From Bacteroidota bacterium (GTDB lineage: Bacteria; Bacteroidota; Bacteroidia; Flavobacteriales; Weeksellaceae), in assembly GCA_023433225.1 (NCBI GenBank), contig JAEZDQ010000179.1:1-6852 (forward strand): a stretch of DNA of 6,852 nucleotides, written 5' to 3'. Under the pieces are notes generated by a model. It saw nothing but the letters and a program-made list of their open reading frames with translations, did not search any database and had not been told where the DNA came from. This document shows positions 5,404-6,852 of the stretch, piece by piece. The number at the start of each line of letters is the position of its first letter. Position 1 is the stretch's first letter. The position numbers and the translations under genes were made by a program.

Positions 5404-6174
5404 ATGACTTATCGGAATTTACTCATCACCATAGAAAATAAAACAGCCATTGTTACACTGAATCGCCCGCAGGCACTGAACGCATTGAACAAAGAACTTT
5501 TGGGAGAAATCAGTTCTTTTTTGGATGAAGCAGCCGAAAACCCTGAAATCAGAGTAATTATTTTGACCGGGAGTGGTGAGAAATCTTTTGTAGCCGGAGC
5601 GGACATCAAGGAATTCAGCGATTTTTACGGTGTTCAGGGAGAAGAACTGGCAAAAAAAGGTCAGGAAGAAGTATTTGACAAAATTGAAAGATCCCCGAAA
5701 CCCGTCATTGCAGCCGTTAACGGTTTTGCTTTGGGAGGTGGTTTGGAGCTTGCGATGGCAGCACATTTCAGGATTGCTTCCGACAATGCGAAACTCGGCC
5801 TTCCCGAAGTCACACTGGGTCTGATTCCGGGATATGGCGGGACACAACGCCTTCCGCGCCTGGTGGGAAAAGGCCGTGCAGCACAAATGATCTTCACTGC
5901 AGAAATGATTTCGGCACAAAGAGCTTATGAAATCGGTTTGGTCAATGAAGTAGTTACTCAACCGGAGTTGCTGGACAGGGCAAAGGCAATTGCTTCCAAA
6001 ATTTCCCAAAACTCTTCCGTTGCCATCGCCAAAGCGATTGAAGCAATGAATTTATATCATTCCGACGAAGGCTTCGATATGGAAATAAAAAATTTCGGGG
6101 AATTGTTTGACGAAGAAGATTTCAAAGAGGGAACCACAGCTTTCATGGAAAAAAGAAAACCGAATTTCAAATAG
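5404..6174 (+). CDS. Enoyl-CoA hydratase (crotonase), classic active site
   Basis: 256 residues. It should hydrate a trans-2-enoyl-CoA to the 3-hydroxyacyl-CoA, in fatty-acid or short-chain acyl-CoA metabolism in the cytosol. The first oxyanion-hole segment is SFVAGADIKEF (61-71) and the second is AVNGFALGGGLELAMAAHFRIAS (104-126). Both catalytic glutamates are present: Glu115 (GGGLE) and Glu135 (GLPEV), the latter followed by LGLIPGYGGTQRLPRLVGKGRA, the standard hydratase loop. The C-terminus ends DFKEGTTAFMEKRKPNF, usual for the family. This contrasts with the degenerate crotonase at 3174-3935, so the two are not recent duplicates with the same job. The start ATG 5404 follows an AT-rich leader with no Shine-Dalgarno, as is common in Bacteroidota. 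The SDR gene begins 2 nt after its stop, so the two form an operon. Chain-length specificity cannot be told. Confidence 0.93.
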   Translation: MTYRNLLITIENKTAIVTLNRPQALNALNKELLGEISSFLDEAAENPEIRVIILTGSGEKSFVAGADIKEFSDFYGVQGEELAKKGQEEVFDKIERSPKPVIAAVNGFALGGGLELAMAAHFRIASDNAKLGLPEVTLGLIPGYGGTQRLPRLVGKGRAAQMIFTAEMISAQRAYEIGLVNEVVTQPELLDRAKAIASKISQNSSVAIAKAIEAMNLYHSDEGFDMEIKNFGELFDEEDFKEGTTAFMEKRKPNFK

Positions 6175-6176
6175 TT

Positions 6177-6852
6177 ATGGATTTACAAAACTTACACAAC
6201 AAAGTCGCTTACATCACCGGCGGAACCAAAGGAATCGGACTTGGGATAGCCAAAGTATTATTGGACGCGGGAATGCGGGTCGCCATCAGCGGAAGAATTC
6301 CGGAAAATGTAAAAGAGGCCGTTGAGAATTTAGGCGATAAATCCAGCGTGATTGGCGTTCAGTCAGACGTTCGGAACTTTGTGGACGAGCAGGCGGCGGT
6401 TGAACGGATATTGGATCATTTCGGGCAATTGGATGTTGTAGTAGCCAATGCTGGACTGGGTAATTTTAAACCGGTCGATGAAATGACTTTGGACGAATGG
6501 AACCAGATGATTGACACCAATCTTACCGGGGCATTTCATACTTTGAAAGCAACCGTGGAGGAATTGAAAAAATCGGAGGGATATTACATCACAATCGCCA
6601 GTTTGGCCGGTACAAATTTCTTTGAAACGGCTTCAGGTTATAATGCTTCGAAATTTGGCGTAGTAGGCTTTACACAGGCAGCTATGCTGGATCTGCGGAA
6701 ATATGGAATCAAGGTTTCTACCATTATGCCGGGTTCTGTCGCGACCTATTTTAACAACCATACACCGGATGAAAAGGATAGTTGGAAAATCCAGCCGGAA
6801 GACATCGGACAATTGGTTTTGGATTTACTGAAAATGAGCCCCAGGACTTTAC
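6177..6852 (+). CDS. Short-chain dehydrogenase/reductase (SDR), truncated by window end
   Basis: 225 residues are visible, running off the right edge, so the C-terminus is missing. It is a classical SDR with a Rossmann fold. The cofactor motif is TGGTKGIG (14-21). SGR at 38-40 ends strand 2, and Arg40 there suggests NADP(H) preference. NAG is at 91-93, the structural Asn at 115, the catalytic Ser at 142, and Tyr155/Lys159 lie within YNASK; MPGSV follows near 200. The tetrad N-S-Y-K is complete, so it should be an active NAD(P)-dependent oxidoreductase. The substrate is not evident; the fold resembles 3-oxoacyl reductases (FabG-like) among many others. The start ATG 6177-6179 comes two bases after the stop of the enoyl-CoA hydratase gene, so it is probably co-transcribed and translationally coupled. 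A product of the hydratase, a 3-hydroxyacyl thioester, is one possible substrate, by inference only. Confidence 0.93.
   Translation, partial: MDLQNLHNKVAYITGGTKGIGLGIAKVLLDAGMRVAISGRIPENVKEAVENLGDKSSVIGVQSDVRNFVDEQAAVERILDHFGQLDVVVANAGLGNFKPVDEMTLDEWNQMIDTNLTGAFHTLKATVEELKKSEGYYITIASLAGTNFFETASGYNASKFGVVGFTQAAMLDLRKYGIKVSTIMPGSVATYFNNHTPDEKDSWKIQPEDIGQLVLDLLKMSPRTL

Noticed and set aside
5419..6009. Minus-strand 196-codon open frame opposite the enoyl-CoA hydratase
   Set aside because: It is antisense to a clearly conserved gene, and the translation is Cys/Phe/Asn-rich with no domain, typical of a shadow frame.
3174..6174. Two crotonase genes as a recent tandem duplication
   Set aside because: They differ throughout, including at the catalytic glutamate and the loop after it, and are separated by unrelated genes, so they are distant paralogs.

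Overview
The window looks like chromosomal DNA from a member of the Bacteroidota, most likely Flavobacteriales. Three things point there: moderately AT-rich DNA with no strong Shine-Dalgarno sequences, a tRNA promoter that matches the Bacteroidota TTTG / TAnnTTTG pattern, and protein families whose wording is typical of that group (NA37 nucleoid protein, short DUF72 protein, Fe/B12-type binding lipoprotein, an atypical crotonase). The genus cannot be named from the sequence alone. There is no phage, transposon, CRISPR array or toxin module.

Layout from left to right: (a) a possible 3' tail of a plus-strand gene (2-49) that converges on and overlaps a minus-strand lipoprotein gene for an ABC-type iron-siderophore/cobalamin binding protein (42-1106). 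(b) A compact plus-strand tRNA-Arg(ACG) unit (1124-1273) with its own promoter, encoded CCA and immediate terminator. (c) A minus-strand DUF72 gene (1276-2007). (d) Three plus-strand genes: a 37-kDa nucleoid-associated protein (2107-3144), an atypical crotonase-fold protein (3174-3935) and a HAD-like hydrolase that overlaps it by ATGA (3932-4531). (e) A minus-strand DedA membrane protein (4556-5209) converging on the HAD gene. (f) A 194-bp spacer with a 12-bp perfect inverted repeat (5250-5280). (g) A second operon of a classic enoyl-CoA hydratase (5404-6174) followed after 2 nt by a short-chain dehydrogenase/reductase that runs off the window (6177-6852).

How the genes work together: the hydratase and the SDR are tightly coupled and could carry out a hydration plus oxidation/reduction on an acyl-CoA or related substrate. 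The atypical crotonase and the HAD protein are translationally coupled but share no obvious pathway. The remaining genes are independent housekeeping or envelope functions. I see no clearly new system. The points most worth a second look are the tRNA-Arg elbow, where the near-universal G19-C56 tertiary pair appears as A19-U56, the crotonase lacking one catalytic glutamate, and the palindrome between the DedA and hydratase genes.
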